Positions 12,698-19,365 of a stretch of DNA of 19,365 nt are shown piece by piece (position 1 is the first letter of the stretch; each line of letters begins with the position of its first letter). The position numbers were made by a program, and so were the translations under genes. This DNA comes from Candidatus Tayloriibacteriota bacterium. GTDB taxonomy: Bacteria > Patescibacteriota > Minisyncoccia > Phycocordibacterales > PALSA-1337. Location: the NCBI GenBank assembly GCA_026395095.1, contig JAPLZI010000059.1, forward strand, positions 1 to 19,365. Direction: 5' to 3'. Under the pieces are notes generated by a model. It was given only the letters and a program-made list of their open reading frames with translations, searched no databases and was not told where the DNA came from.

Positions 12698-14848
12698 ATG
12701 AACAAAAAAGAATTCTCACTAGAAGTCGGCGGCAAGACATTGACCGCTGAATTTAGCGACCTGGCAGACCAGGCCAACGGTTCGGTTATGGTTCGGTACG
12801 GGAATACAGTAGTATTAGCAACAGCCGTCATGGGAGAACTCCGTGATGGCGATTTTTTTCCGCTGACAGTCGACTATGAAGAGAGATTTTATGCCACTGG
12901 AAAAATACTAGGTTCGCGATTCATGCGCCGAGAGGGGAGACCATCCACAGAGGCAATCCTATCCGGGCGTATAGTGGATCGAACTATCAGACCACTTTTT
13001 AATCAACACATACGTAACGAGGTACAGGTTATCGTGACAACGATTTCGATAGATCAAGACGATCCTGATGTTGTCGCAGTTATCGCGGCATCGCTCGCAC
13101 TCGGGACTTCCGACATTCCCTGGAATGGACCTGTGTCAGCTGTTCGTATGGGCAAAAATAATGAGTGGCTTGTAAATCCGGATATTAAACAACGTGAAGA
13201 AGCCGGTGTTTCGCTAGACATGATCGCCTGTGGTAAAGACGGAACGATAAACATGATCGAGGTCGGCAGTAAGGAAGTCGGGGAAAACATTGTTAATGAG
13301 GCTCTAACTCGAGCTTCTGCTGAAATTGAGAAGGTTCAGACGTGGCAAGAAAAAATCTTCAAGGAAATCGGTAAGAAGAAGGCTGTGGTCAAACTTCCTG
13401 AACCAACAGCAGGCACAAAGGAGTTGTTTGACGCCGAAATTGCACCTAAATTAGCTAAATATGTTTTTAGTGATACGCCAGGGCATGTAAAAATAAATGA
13501 AATAAACGGCAAATGGACCGAGCTCTTCGCGGAAAAGATGCCCGAGGGGGATGCCCTCATGGCCCAAGAAGTTTTCGAGGAAGCAGTTAACGATCTCATT
13601 CATGAATATGCTATAGACAAAGACAAGCGCGCCGACGGACGCAAGATGGACGAGATCAGACCGTTGTTCGCAAAAGCCGGCGGCGTTTCGCCGATCCTCC
13701 ACGGCACAGGAATGTTTTATCGCGGTGGTACCCATGTACTCTCGTTCCTAACCTTAGGATCCCCAGGCGACGCACTTGTTATAGAAGGACTAGGTGTGAC
13801 AGAAAATAAACGCTTCATGCACCACTATAACTTCCCACCATTTTCTTCAGGTGAAACAGGGAAGGTTGGCGGAACAAATCGCCGAATGATAGGTCATGGT
13901 GCTCTGGCTGAAAAGGCCCTCCTACCGATCATTCCGGATAAGGGCGCATTTCCTTATACAATTAGACTCGTCTCGGAAGCTTTTGCCTCAAATGGCTCAA
14001 CTTCTATGGGTTCAGTTTGTGGTTCAACTCTCGCTCTCATGGATGGCGGCGTGCCGATAAAGGCACCTGTTGCCGGCATTGCTTCTGGTCTCATGATGCG
14101 CAGTCCGAAGGAGTACAAAGTCCTAACAGACATTCAAGGCCCCGAGGATCACCATGGAGATATGGATTTTAAAGTCGCCGGAACTCGAACAGGCATCACT
14201 GCTGTGCAAATGGATGTGAAGGTCGGTGGCATACCACTGAAAATTTTGGCCGAAGCTTTCGAAAAGGCTAAGGCTGCGCGTTTTAAAATTCTAGACATAA
14301 TCGAAAAGGAAATCCCAACATATCGTGCCAAGATTTCACCGAACGCGCCGGAAATAATCTCAATGAAGATAAAGCCTGATCAGATCGGTCTCGTTATTGG
14401 CTCCGGTGGTAAAACTATAAATGAGATTCGCGACGTTACCCACGTAGAAGACATAACTATCGAGGACGATGGATCTGTATTTATCACTGGTAAGGATGGA
14501 ACTGCACAAAAAGCTCAAGAAATAATCTTTGGTATGACCCGCGAATACATGCCTGGTGAGAAATTCGAGGGTGAGGTAACAAAACTCATGGATTTCGGCT
14601 TCTTCGTTAAGATTGGACCAAACTCTGAAGGAATGGTCCATGTCTCTGAAATGGCTCCATTCCGCGTCGAAAGAGTAGAGACTTACGTGAAGGAAGGAGA
14701 CAAAGTCCCTGTTGCAGTCAAGGAAATCGACGAGAAGGGCCGTATCAACCTCTCAATCAAACAGGCCAAGCCTGATTTCTTCACCAAGAAGGAAGAAACT
14801 CCTCGACCACCGCGCGATCCGCGAAAAGACTTCAGAAAGCGTTACTAG
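12698..14848 (+). CDS. pnp: Polyribonucleotide nucleotidyltransferase (PNPase)
   Basis: Phosphorolytic 3'-5' exoribonuclease of mRNA decay. The 716-residue protein has the standard order: first RNase PH domain with FMRREGRPSTEAILSGRIVDRTIRPLF, a helical linker, the second RNase PH domain, then KH and S1 domains. The second domain has phosphate-binding SNGSTSM at about 430 and GDMDFK at about 486-491 with the catalytic acids. The KH GSGG loop is near 567-570 and S1 begins at GEKFEGEVTKLMDFGFFV, about 620. All parts appear intact. One local difference from E. coli is RGGT where RGET is usual. It is normally next to rpsO; here 3 kb of other genes separate them. Confidence 0.97.
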   Translation: MNKKEFSLEVGGKTLTAEFSDLADQANGSVMVRYGNTVVLATAVMGELRDGDFFPLTVDYEERFYATGKILGSRFMRREGRPSTEAILSGRIVDRTIRPLFNQHIRNEVQVIVTTISIDQDDPDVVAVIAASLALGTSDIPWNGPVSAVRMGKNNEWLVNPDIKQREEAGVSLDMIACGKDGTINMIEVGSKEVGENIVNEALTRASAEIEKVQTWQEKIFKEIGKKKAVVKLPEPTAGTKELFDAEIAPKLAKYVFSDTPGHVKINEINGKWTELFAEKMPEGDALMAQEVFEEAVNDLIHEYAIDKDKRADGRKMDEIRPLFAKAGGVSPILHGTGMFYRGGTHVLSFLTLGSPGDALVIEGLGVTENKRFMHHYNFPPFSSGETGKVGGTNRRMIGHGALAEKALLPIIPDKGAFPYTIRLVSEAFASNGSTSMGSVCGSTLALMDGGVPIKAPVAGIASGLMMRSPKEYKVLTDIQGPEDHHGDMDFKVAGTRTGITAVQMDVKVGGIPLKILAEAFEKAKAARFKILDIIEKEIPTYRAKISPNAPEIISMKIKPDQIGLVIGSGGKTINEIRDVTHVEDITIEDDGSVFITGKDGTAQKAQEIIFGMTREYMPGEKFEGEVTKLMDFGFFVKIGPNSEGMVHVSEMAPFRVERVETYVKEGDKVPVAVKEIDEKGRINLSIKQAKPDFFTKKEETPRPPRDPRKDFRKRY

Positions 14849-14868
14849 TAAAAAATTCAGATAGGATT

Positions 14869-14896
14869 TTGAACAGAACAAGGTGTCCTGTATAAT
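14869..14896 (+). promoter_or_regulatory. Promoter of the proline-rich membrane protein gene, leaderless
   Basis: TTGAAC (14869-14874), a 16-base spacer and perfect TATAAT (14891-14896) place the start at 14903, the A of the ATG. Confidence 0.7.
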
Positions 14897-14902
14897 AGAC
14901 TG

Positions 14903-16360
14903 ATGATAATTCTTGGAATGAACGGCAATAAAAGTGCTCCGGGACCGACAAATTCCGGACCAATAAATCCGTTCAACCCAAAACCTATAGAGGAAAACAG
15001 CCAACAGGAAAATCCTGCATTGAATCCTGTACTACCACCAGACAATCTACCTGGAGCTGTGCCTGTGGATTCGACCAATATTCCACCTCCACCGACCACA
15101 CCAAAACCAGTTTTTACTGCACCTCAAGTACAAAAAAACACAGCCTGGGCGCCACTTTCACCAACAACTTCATCAATGCCAACAGTTCCGTTTGCACAGT
15201 CACCGGTCCCTCCTGCACCACCACGCATTTCAAATTCACCCGTCCCTTCAACCTTTCCAAATCCACCACGCGTCTTTACTCCACCTACCCCTCCAAGACC
15301 CCCTATGCCACCCGTTCCGCCAATTCCCCAGAAAATTCCAACACCTCCAGCCTCGCCGGTTCCTCCGCCTACTTCACCAAGCTTCACCCCTTTTCAACAA
15401 ACTCCTAAACCCATATCTCTAACAAATGCAGGGGAAGTCGAAGCAGTTCCTCCAACAAACAATGTTCCTACATTAAAAAACATCCGCACTTACGAGAGCG
15501 ATGTTGCAGATGTTCTCGCTCATCGCGGCTCATCAAAGACTTCAATAGCCATAGCCGAGAGCGCTAGGCGAGGAGAGGGGCAAACTTTAGGAAATGCTCC
15601 AACCGGGACAGAACCTTCCAGTTCTTCACATTTTGTTTCAAAACTACTACTGGTCCTGATCTCACTTATTCTGATCGGCGCAGGAGTGATAGGCGGATAC
15701 TACCTTTACGCTAAAAGCCCTCTCGGAACTAAACCTCCAGAAGTGATAGAGACCACAACGCCGCAGGCGATAATTCCTTTTGAGTCCCAGGCAATCATCA
15801 ATATTGACGGCCTGAACAAGGGAAGCATCCTAAACACGGTAAAAGCCGAGATGGGTAAACCTCAAAAGCCTAGCTCGGTAAAAGACATCGTCCTAACCGA
15901 AACAAAGGAAGGCGTCACTTACAGGGCTTCAGCTCTAGAAATGGCCTACATCATGGAGATCGGCGTACCGGATATTATCTCAAGAACACTCGTTCCAGAA
16001 TGGATGCTGGGAATTTATACCGGTCCGGATGGCAGTAAAAGCGCCTTCGTAATTGCAAAAACAAACTTATTCCAAAATGCTTTCTCTGGCATGCTTGCCT
16101 GGGAAAACGCTATTCCAGAAAATTTGAAGAATTTTATTACCAGTAATAATGTAGACGAGGGAACCTTTACACCCGCACCAAAGGGAACATTCAAGGATCA
16201 AATTGTTAAAAACAAGGACGTCAGGGCTTTTGTGACAGAAAACGAACAAACTCTTCTAGTGTATTCATTCATAGACAATTCAACTTTGGTTGTGGCCGCT
16301 AATAATGACGTATTGGGAACCATAATAAGCCGCCTTGAAAATAAGGCTTTTGTAAGATAA
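14903..16360 (+). CDS. Proline-rich single-pass membrane protein, function unknown
   Basis: The 485-residue protein has three parts. Residues about 10-180 are low-complexity and very rich in Pro, Thr and Ser (PPTPPRPPMPPVPPIPQKIP and similar), probably disordered and cytoplasmic. A short conserved-looking stretch (NIRTYESDVADVLAHRGSSKTSIAIAESARRGEG) leads to one membrane helix at about 246-269 (KLLLVLISLILIGAGVIGGYYLYA). An outer domain of about 215 residues follows with alternating strands (IIPFESQAIINIDGL, FVIAKTNLFQNAFSGMLAWE, LLVYSFIDNSTLVVAANNDVLGTIISRL). I do not recognise the outer domain; similarly built proteins recur in Patescibacteria from memory. The ATG at 14903 is supported by a leaderless promoter. 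The DksA-like gene follows 11 bases downstream, probably in one operon. Confidence 0.75.
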   Translation: MIILGMNGNKSAPGPTNSGPINPFNPKPIEENSQQENPALNPVLPPDNLPGAVPVDSTNIPPPPTTPKPVFTAPQVQKNTAWAPLSPTTSSMPTVPFAQSPVPPAPPRISNSPVPSTFPNPPRVFTPPTPPRPPMPPVPPIPQKIPTPPASPVPPPTSPSFTPFQQTPKPISLTNAGEVEAVPPTNNVPTLKNIRTYESDVADVLAHRGSSKTSIAIAESARRGEGQTLGNAPTGTEPSSSSHFVSKLLLVLISLILIGAGVIGGYYLYAKSPLGTKPPEVIETTTPQAIIPFESQAIINIDGLNKGSILNTVKAEMGKPQKPSSVKDIVLTETKEGVTYRASALEMAYIMEIGVPDIISRTLVPEWMLGIYTGPDGSKSAFVIAKTNLFQNAFSGMLAWENAIPENLKNFITSNNVDEGTFTPAPKGTFKDQIVKNKDVRAFVTENEQTLLVYSFIDNSTLVVAANNDVLGTIISRLENKAFVR

Positions 16361-16371
16361 GATTGCAATAT

Positions 16372-16734
16372 ATGAATAAAAACGACTTAGAAAAATTCAA
16401 GAACAAACTTTTGGAGGAAAAGAAACTTCTAGAGGGGGAGCTCGAAGGAATAGGCAAGAAAGACAAGGCTAGCGTCGGAGGCTGGGATGCAACCGGCGGA
16501 ACCATAGAGATTGACCCAGCCGATGAGAATGAGGTGGCTGACAAACTCGAAGAAATCGATGAAAATAGCGGCATAGTGGGTAATTTGGAAAACCAACTAA
16601 ACGAAGTAACTGCCGCGTTGGACAGGATCGAGAAGGGTACATATGGTATTTGCGAAAAAACTGGTGTACCCATAGAGAAAGAGCGTCTAGAAGCCAATCC
16701 TTCGGCCAGATTTTCTATAAAGCAAAACAAATAA
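16372..16734 (+). CDS. DksA/TraR-like protein with degenerate zinc finger
   Basis: A 120-residue RNA polymerase secondary-channel-type regulator. Helical N-terminal half (NDLEKFKNKLLEEKKLLEGELEGIG), an acidic centre (DPADENEVADKLEEIDENS), a second helix (LENQLNEVTAALDRIEKGTYG) and the C-terminal signature GICEKTGVPIEKERLEANPSARF match the TraR/DksA family. Of the four zinc cysteines only the first (GIC) remains: the second is Thr in EKTG, and the last pair is missing from RFSIKQNK. Zinc is therefore unlikely to be bound, recalling the zinc-independent DksA paralogues known in some bacteria. The first ATG (16372) is used; a TTG at 16363 would add three residues. It sits 11 bases after the proline-rich protein gene. 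Confidence 0.82.
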   Translation: MNKNDLEKFKNKLLEEKKLLEGELEGIGKKDKASVGGWDATGGTIEIDPADENEVADKLEEIDENSGIVGNLENQLNEVTAALDRIEKGTYGICEKTGVPIEKERLEANPSARFSIKQNK

Positions 16735-16786
16735 AAGGACACTTAAACGGGCGTTTTAGGGAACACTTCTGTTTTCTTCATTAAAA

Positions 16787-16831
16787 TTTGAACTTTTTTT
16801 GAACAAAATTTGAACACCCATCGATTAGAAT
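16787..16831 (+). promoter_or_regulatory. yifB/comM promoter region with three TTTGAAC repeats
   Basis: TTTGAAC occurs at 16787-16793, 16798-16804 and 16809-16815, exactly 11 bases apart. A -10 box TAGAAT (16826-16831) predicts a start at 16838, the ATG itself. No -35 lies at the usual distance, so the repeats could be activator sites on one helix face. Confidence 0.5.
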
Positions 16832-16837
16832 GGGTCG

Positions 16838-18370
16838 ATGAGCATAGCAAAATGTTATAGCGCCCACCTTGTGGGGCTTTCGATCGAGATCATCACTGTC
16901 GAGGTAGATATCTCAAACGGCCTGAATGCTGTATCTATAGTTGGTCTGGGCGACCGCGCCGTCGAAGAAGCCAAGGATCGCGTTTCCGCGGCAATTAAAA
17001 ATTGTGGTTTTGTCTCACCAAAACAAAAAAACCAAAAAGTTGTCATATCCCTGGCACCGGCCCACGTTCGCAAGGAAGGACCGGCATTCGATTTGGCAAT
17101 TGCGATTTCATATTTGGTCGCCGCTGGAGAAATCAACTCTGAAACAGAGAATATTTTGTTTTTAGGCGAACTTTCACTAGAAGGCCGGATTCGGCATGTT
17201 CCGGGGATATTACCGCTTCTTTGCCAGGCAAAAAAACAGGGTTTTAACAAGGTTTTTGTACCTAAAGACAACGCTGACGAAGCTTCTTTAGCCACTGACA
17301 TTGTTATTTATGCCGTCGAAACTCTTTCACAAACCATTTCAATCCTAACAAATAAGATTTCCATTGATCCACTCAAAGGTATTGAGTTGGCCACAGAGGA
17401 AAGCACAAAAATAGCCGAAAAAGACATGTGTATGATTCGCGGCAATGAAACAGTGAAGCGGGGTTTGGAAATAGCCGCCGCAGGAGCTCACAACATACTT
17501 ATGTTTGGTCCTCCAGGCACGGGGAAAACTATGCTGGCCCAAAGCTTTTCTTCTCTTTTACCTCCCTTGACGCACGAAGAAGCTGTTGAGGTAACAGGCA
17601 TCCATTCTGCGGCACACATTCTCACGAATGGTTTCATAAAATACCCGCCATTCCGAGCACCGCATCATACTGCATCATATCCAGCCATAGTCGGCGGCGG
17701 TGCATTCCCGCAACCTGGCGAAATAACCCTAGCTCACCGCGGTGTTTTGTTTCTCGACGAGTTTCCGGAATTCGATAGATCTGTTCTGGAAGCGCTACGT
17801 CAGCCATTGGAAGAACGCTCTATTACTATCTCGCGCGCCAGAGGCAGTATAACTTTCCCGGCACAATGTATTCTCATTGCATCTATGAATCCTTGCCCAT
17901 GCGGTAAACCCCGTAATCATGGCTGTCTATGCAAACAGGGAATAATTGCCGCCTATCGACGGCGTGTCTCCGGCCCGATCATGGATCGACTGGATATTTG
18001 GGTGAATGTAAATAAGATTGATTATGAAAAGTTGGCTTCAAAAAATGTCCTGACAGAGTCATCTGCCGTCATCAAGTCACGGGTAGTAACAGCCAGGAAC
18101 ATTCAAGCACAAAGATTTAAAAAGTTTGGTATAAACAAAAAATTCAATAGTGAAATGAGTGCGGGGGATATTGAAAAGTGTATTGTGATGAACGATTCAA
18201 CACGAAATTTCCTAAAAGAGACAGGACAAAAACTCCTATTATCCGGCCGTGCCTTCCACCGGGTCATTAAAGTCGCTCAAACTATCGTTGATCTAGCCTC
18301 GGAAAACGAAGTCAGACAAAAGCACATTCTCGAAGCGATACAATATCGCCAAAAAATGGACGGCCCATAA
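16838..18370 (+). CDS. comM: YifB/ComM-family Mg-chelatase-like AAA+ ATPase
   Basis: The 510-residue protein is full length for the YifB/ComM family. In naturally transformable bacteria ComM is a hexameric helicase that extends branch migration during DNA uptake; YifB in other bacteria is little studied. The N-terminal ChlI-like domain (about 1-170) has VSIVGLGDRAVEEAKDRVSAA and RKEGPAFDLAIAISYL. The AAA+ module has Walker A GPPGTGKT at about 225-232 and Walker B VLFLDEF at about 303-309. The cysteine-containing insert MNPCPCG...CLC and the C-terminal Mg-chelatase domain (about 410-505) follow. The ATG at 16838 coincides with the predicted transcript start. It converges on the M23 peptidase gene with a 12-base gap. 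Confidence 0.95.
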   Translation: MSIAKCYSAHLVGLSIEIITVEVDISNGLNAVSIVGLGDRAVEEAKDRVSAAIKNCGFVSPKQKNQKVVISLAPAHVRKEGPAFDLAIAISYLVAAGEINSETENILFLGELSLEGRIRHVPGILPLLCQAKKQGFNKVFVPKDNADEASLATDIVIYAVETLSQTISILTNKISIDPLKGIELATEESTKIAEKDMCMIRGNETVKRGLEIAAAGAHNILMFGPPGTGKTMLAQSFSSLLPPLTHEEAVEVTGIHSAAHILTNGFIKYPPFRAPHHTASYPAIVGGGAFPQPGEITLAHRGVLFLDEFPEFDRSVLEALRQPLEERSITISRARGSITFPAQCILIASMNPCPCGKPRNHGCLCKQGIIAAYRRRVSGPIMDRLDIWVNVNKIDYEKLASKNVLTESSAVIKSRVVTARNIQAQRFKKFGINKKFNSEMSAGDIEKCIVMNDSTRNFLKETGQKLLLSGRAFHRVIKVAQTIVDLASENEVRQKHILEAIQYRQKMDGP

Positions 18371-18382
18371 AAAGCCGAGATA

Positions 18383-19365
18383 TTATCTGCACAAGGCAGG
18401 ATTTACAAATGGATTTTGTGCTCCACGAACCTCGAAATGCAAATGCGGTCCGGTAGTGAGTCCAGTCATACCTATGTAACCGATAGTTTGACCCTTCGAA
18501 ACAGTTTCTCCCGCAGTGACTACGCTTCTGTACATGTGTGAATAAAGAGTTTGTGTACCATTTCCATGCAAAACGACGACAAAATTACCGTACCCGCCAT
18601 TCCAAGCTCCATTAGCACGGTTAATGATGACCGTACCTCCAGAAGCGGCGCTAATCGGCGTTCCTATAGGCGCGGCAAGATCGATGCCATTATGGCCGTG
18701 AAGTTTTTGCGTCAACCGTGATCCAGGGACAGGGCAAGCGTAATATCCAGGATATGAAGGACCTTTATTGTTATCAATTAATGAACCTGGCTTGGTTCCG
18801 GAAACGGAAGGTTGTATGGTGACTTCTGCGTCTGGAATTATTATTTCGTCGCCGACCTTGAGAATAGTACCTATGGTCAGATCATTGTAACTAAGGATTT
18901 CATCAACATCAGCACTATATTTTTTCGCTATGCTCTGAATAGTCTCATTGCTCTTGACCTTATGGGTGACCCCCGTAACTGGCAAAATAACTAGGGTTTG
19001 TCCGGGCTGAAGTACGGTCTTTCCTCCTATATTGTTTGCCCACAAAATCGTATTGATAGAAACGTTGAACATCTTGGCAACACTCGAAATCGTATCTCCC
19101 GAACGGACAATGTAAATGCTTATCTGTGTATTTATATTATCTGTGGATGTTGCATTCATGCGGGCAACATCGGGCGAAAGAATAGTATTCCCCTCGAAAG
19201 GAGGAATATCTGTGGCTTCGGCGATTTGGAATTGATTTGCCGCTGCTTGCAGGACTATTACCGGCGATATTTGGGAATCAGCTACTCTAGGCTGGACAAG
19301 TTTCGCAGAAACCTCCTGATTTCCCATCAAAAGGGATAAAAAAGAAAGAAGACCGGCATGCGCAG
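18383..19365 (-). CDS. LysM-LysM-M23 peptidoglycan peptidase, 5' end outside the window
   Basis: A cell-wall-bound zinc endopeptidase of the M23/LytM type that cuts peptide bridges of peptidoglycan. Visible order: two LysM repeats (YIVRSGDTISSVAKMFNVS...VILPV and HKVKSNETIQSIAKKYSAD...IIIPD), a linker, then the M23 domain. The M23 domain has first zinc ligands H-x-x-x-D in HNGIDLAAP, HMY in the middle, and H-x-H in GPHLHFEVRG near the end. The zinc ligands are complete, so it should be active. The frame stays open to the right edge: codons upstream of the internal TTG at 19330 read HAGLLSFLSLLMGNQEV, a hydrophobic signal or anchor segment. The true start therefore lies beyond 19365 and the entry is partial. 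Convergent with comM. Confidence 0.92.
   Translation of the reverse strand, partial: AHAGLLSFLSLLMGNQEVSAKLVQPRVADSQISPVIVLQAAANQFQIAEATDIPPFEGNTILSPDVARMNATSTDNINTQISIYIVRSGDTISSVAKMFNVSINTILWANNIGGKTVLQPGQTLVILPVTGVTHKVKSNETIQSIAKKYSADVDEILSYNDLTIGTILKVGDEIIIPDAEVTIQPSVSGTKPGSLIDNNKGPSYPGYYACPVPGSRLTQKLHGHNGIDLAAPIGTPISAASGGTVIINRANGAWNGGYGNFVVVLHGNGTQTLYSHMYRSVVTAGETVSKGQTIGYIGMTGLTTGPHLHFEVRGAQNPFVNPALCR

Noticed and set aside
15124..15387. A Gly-rich minus-strand frame
   Set aside because: It is simply the complement of the proline codons of the membrane protein gene.
16299..16742. A 147-residue minus-strand frame opposite the DksA-like gene
   Set aside because: Low-complexity Ser/Phe-rich sequence typical of an antisense shadow; the + strand shows the family signature.
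1..19365. CRISPR arrays, insertion sequences or prophage
   Set aside because: No regularly spaced repeats, transposase or phage structural genes were seen; Bro-N and a Xer recombinase alone are not enough.

Overview
The window looks like a chromosomal segment of an uncultured small-genome bacterium, most likely a Patescibacteria/CPR lineage such as Parcubacteria. This is inferred from overall style, not from a diagnostic marker. The genes are compact and have no recognisable Shine-Dalgarno sequences. Many -10 boxes sit exactly where a leaderless mRNA needs them. None of the four tRNAs encodes CCA. The housekeeping set (cca, xth, rpsO, pnp, comM/yifB, yraN, a Xer recombinase) is mixed with single-pass membrane proteins of unknown role. 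By eye, base composition is in the low-to-mid 40s %GC.

Layout. Positions 66-1120 (-) hold a frameshifted solute-binding-protein gene. Positions 1169-2564 (-) hold four tRNAs (Gly-TCC, Pro-TGG, Gly-GCC, Arg-TCG), a small membrane/coiled-coil protein and a YraN nuclease-like protein. Positions 2615-4108 (+) are the CCA-adding enzyme. It carries three close matches to the bacterial centromere site parS, plus one weak one, inside its coding sequence; perfect DnaA boxes lie at 2030 and 4119. The 493-base gap at 4109-4601 holds a promoter with a palindrome filling its spacer, several hairpins and a strong + strand terminator, so it is a candidate unassigned structured RNA. Then come exonuclease III (-), a TrmB-like regulator (-) diverging from a second solute-binding protein (+), an FkbM methyltransferase (-) and a Xer tyrosine recombinase (-) diverging from rpsO (+).

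Between rpsO and pnp, which are neighbours in many bacteria, lie a NYN-domain protein, a Bro-N protein, a small overlapping ORF, and a third solute-binding protein whose promoter spacer contains a run of eight G. After pnp come a proline-rich single-pass membrane protein, a DksA/TraR-like protein lacking most zinc ligands, and the ComM/YifB AAA+ ATPase. A LysM-LysM-M23 peptidase (-) runs off the right edge.

How the genes fit together. The tRNAs lacking CCA depend on the adjacent CCA enzyme. rpsO, pnp and DksA-like form an expression/RNA-turnover group. xth, xer and comM act on DNA. The three solute-binding paralogues have N-terminal membrane anchors and no permease or ATPase beside them, so they look like orphan receptors or shared binding proteins. 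The most notable features are the parS-like cluster inside cca, the candidate ncRNA with its operator-like promoter, the G8 promoter and the consistent leaderless architecture.
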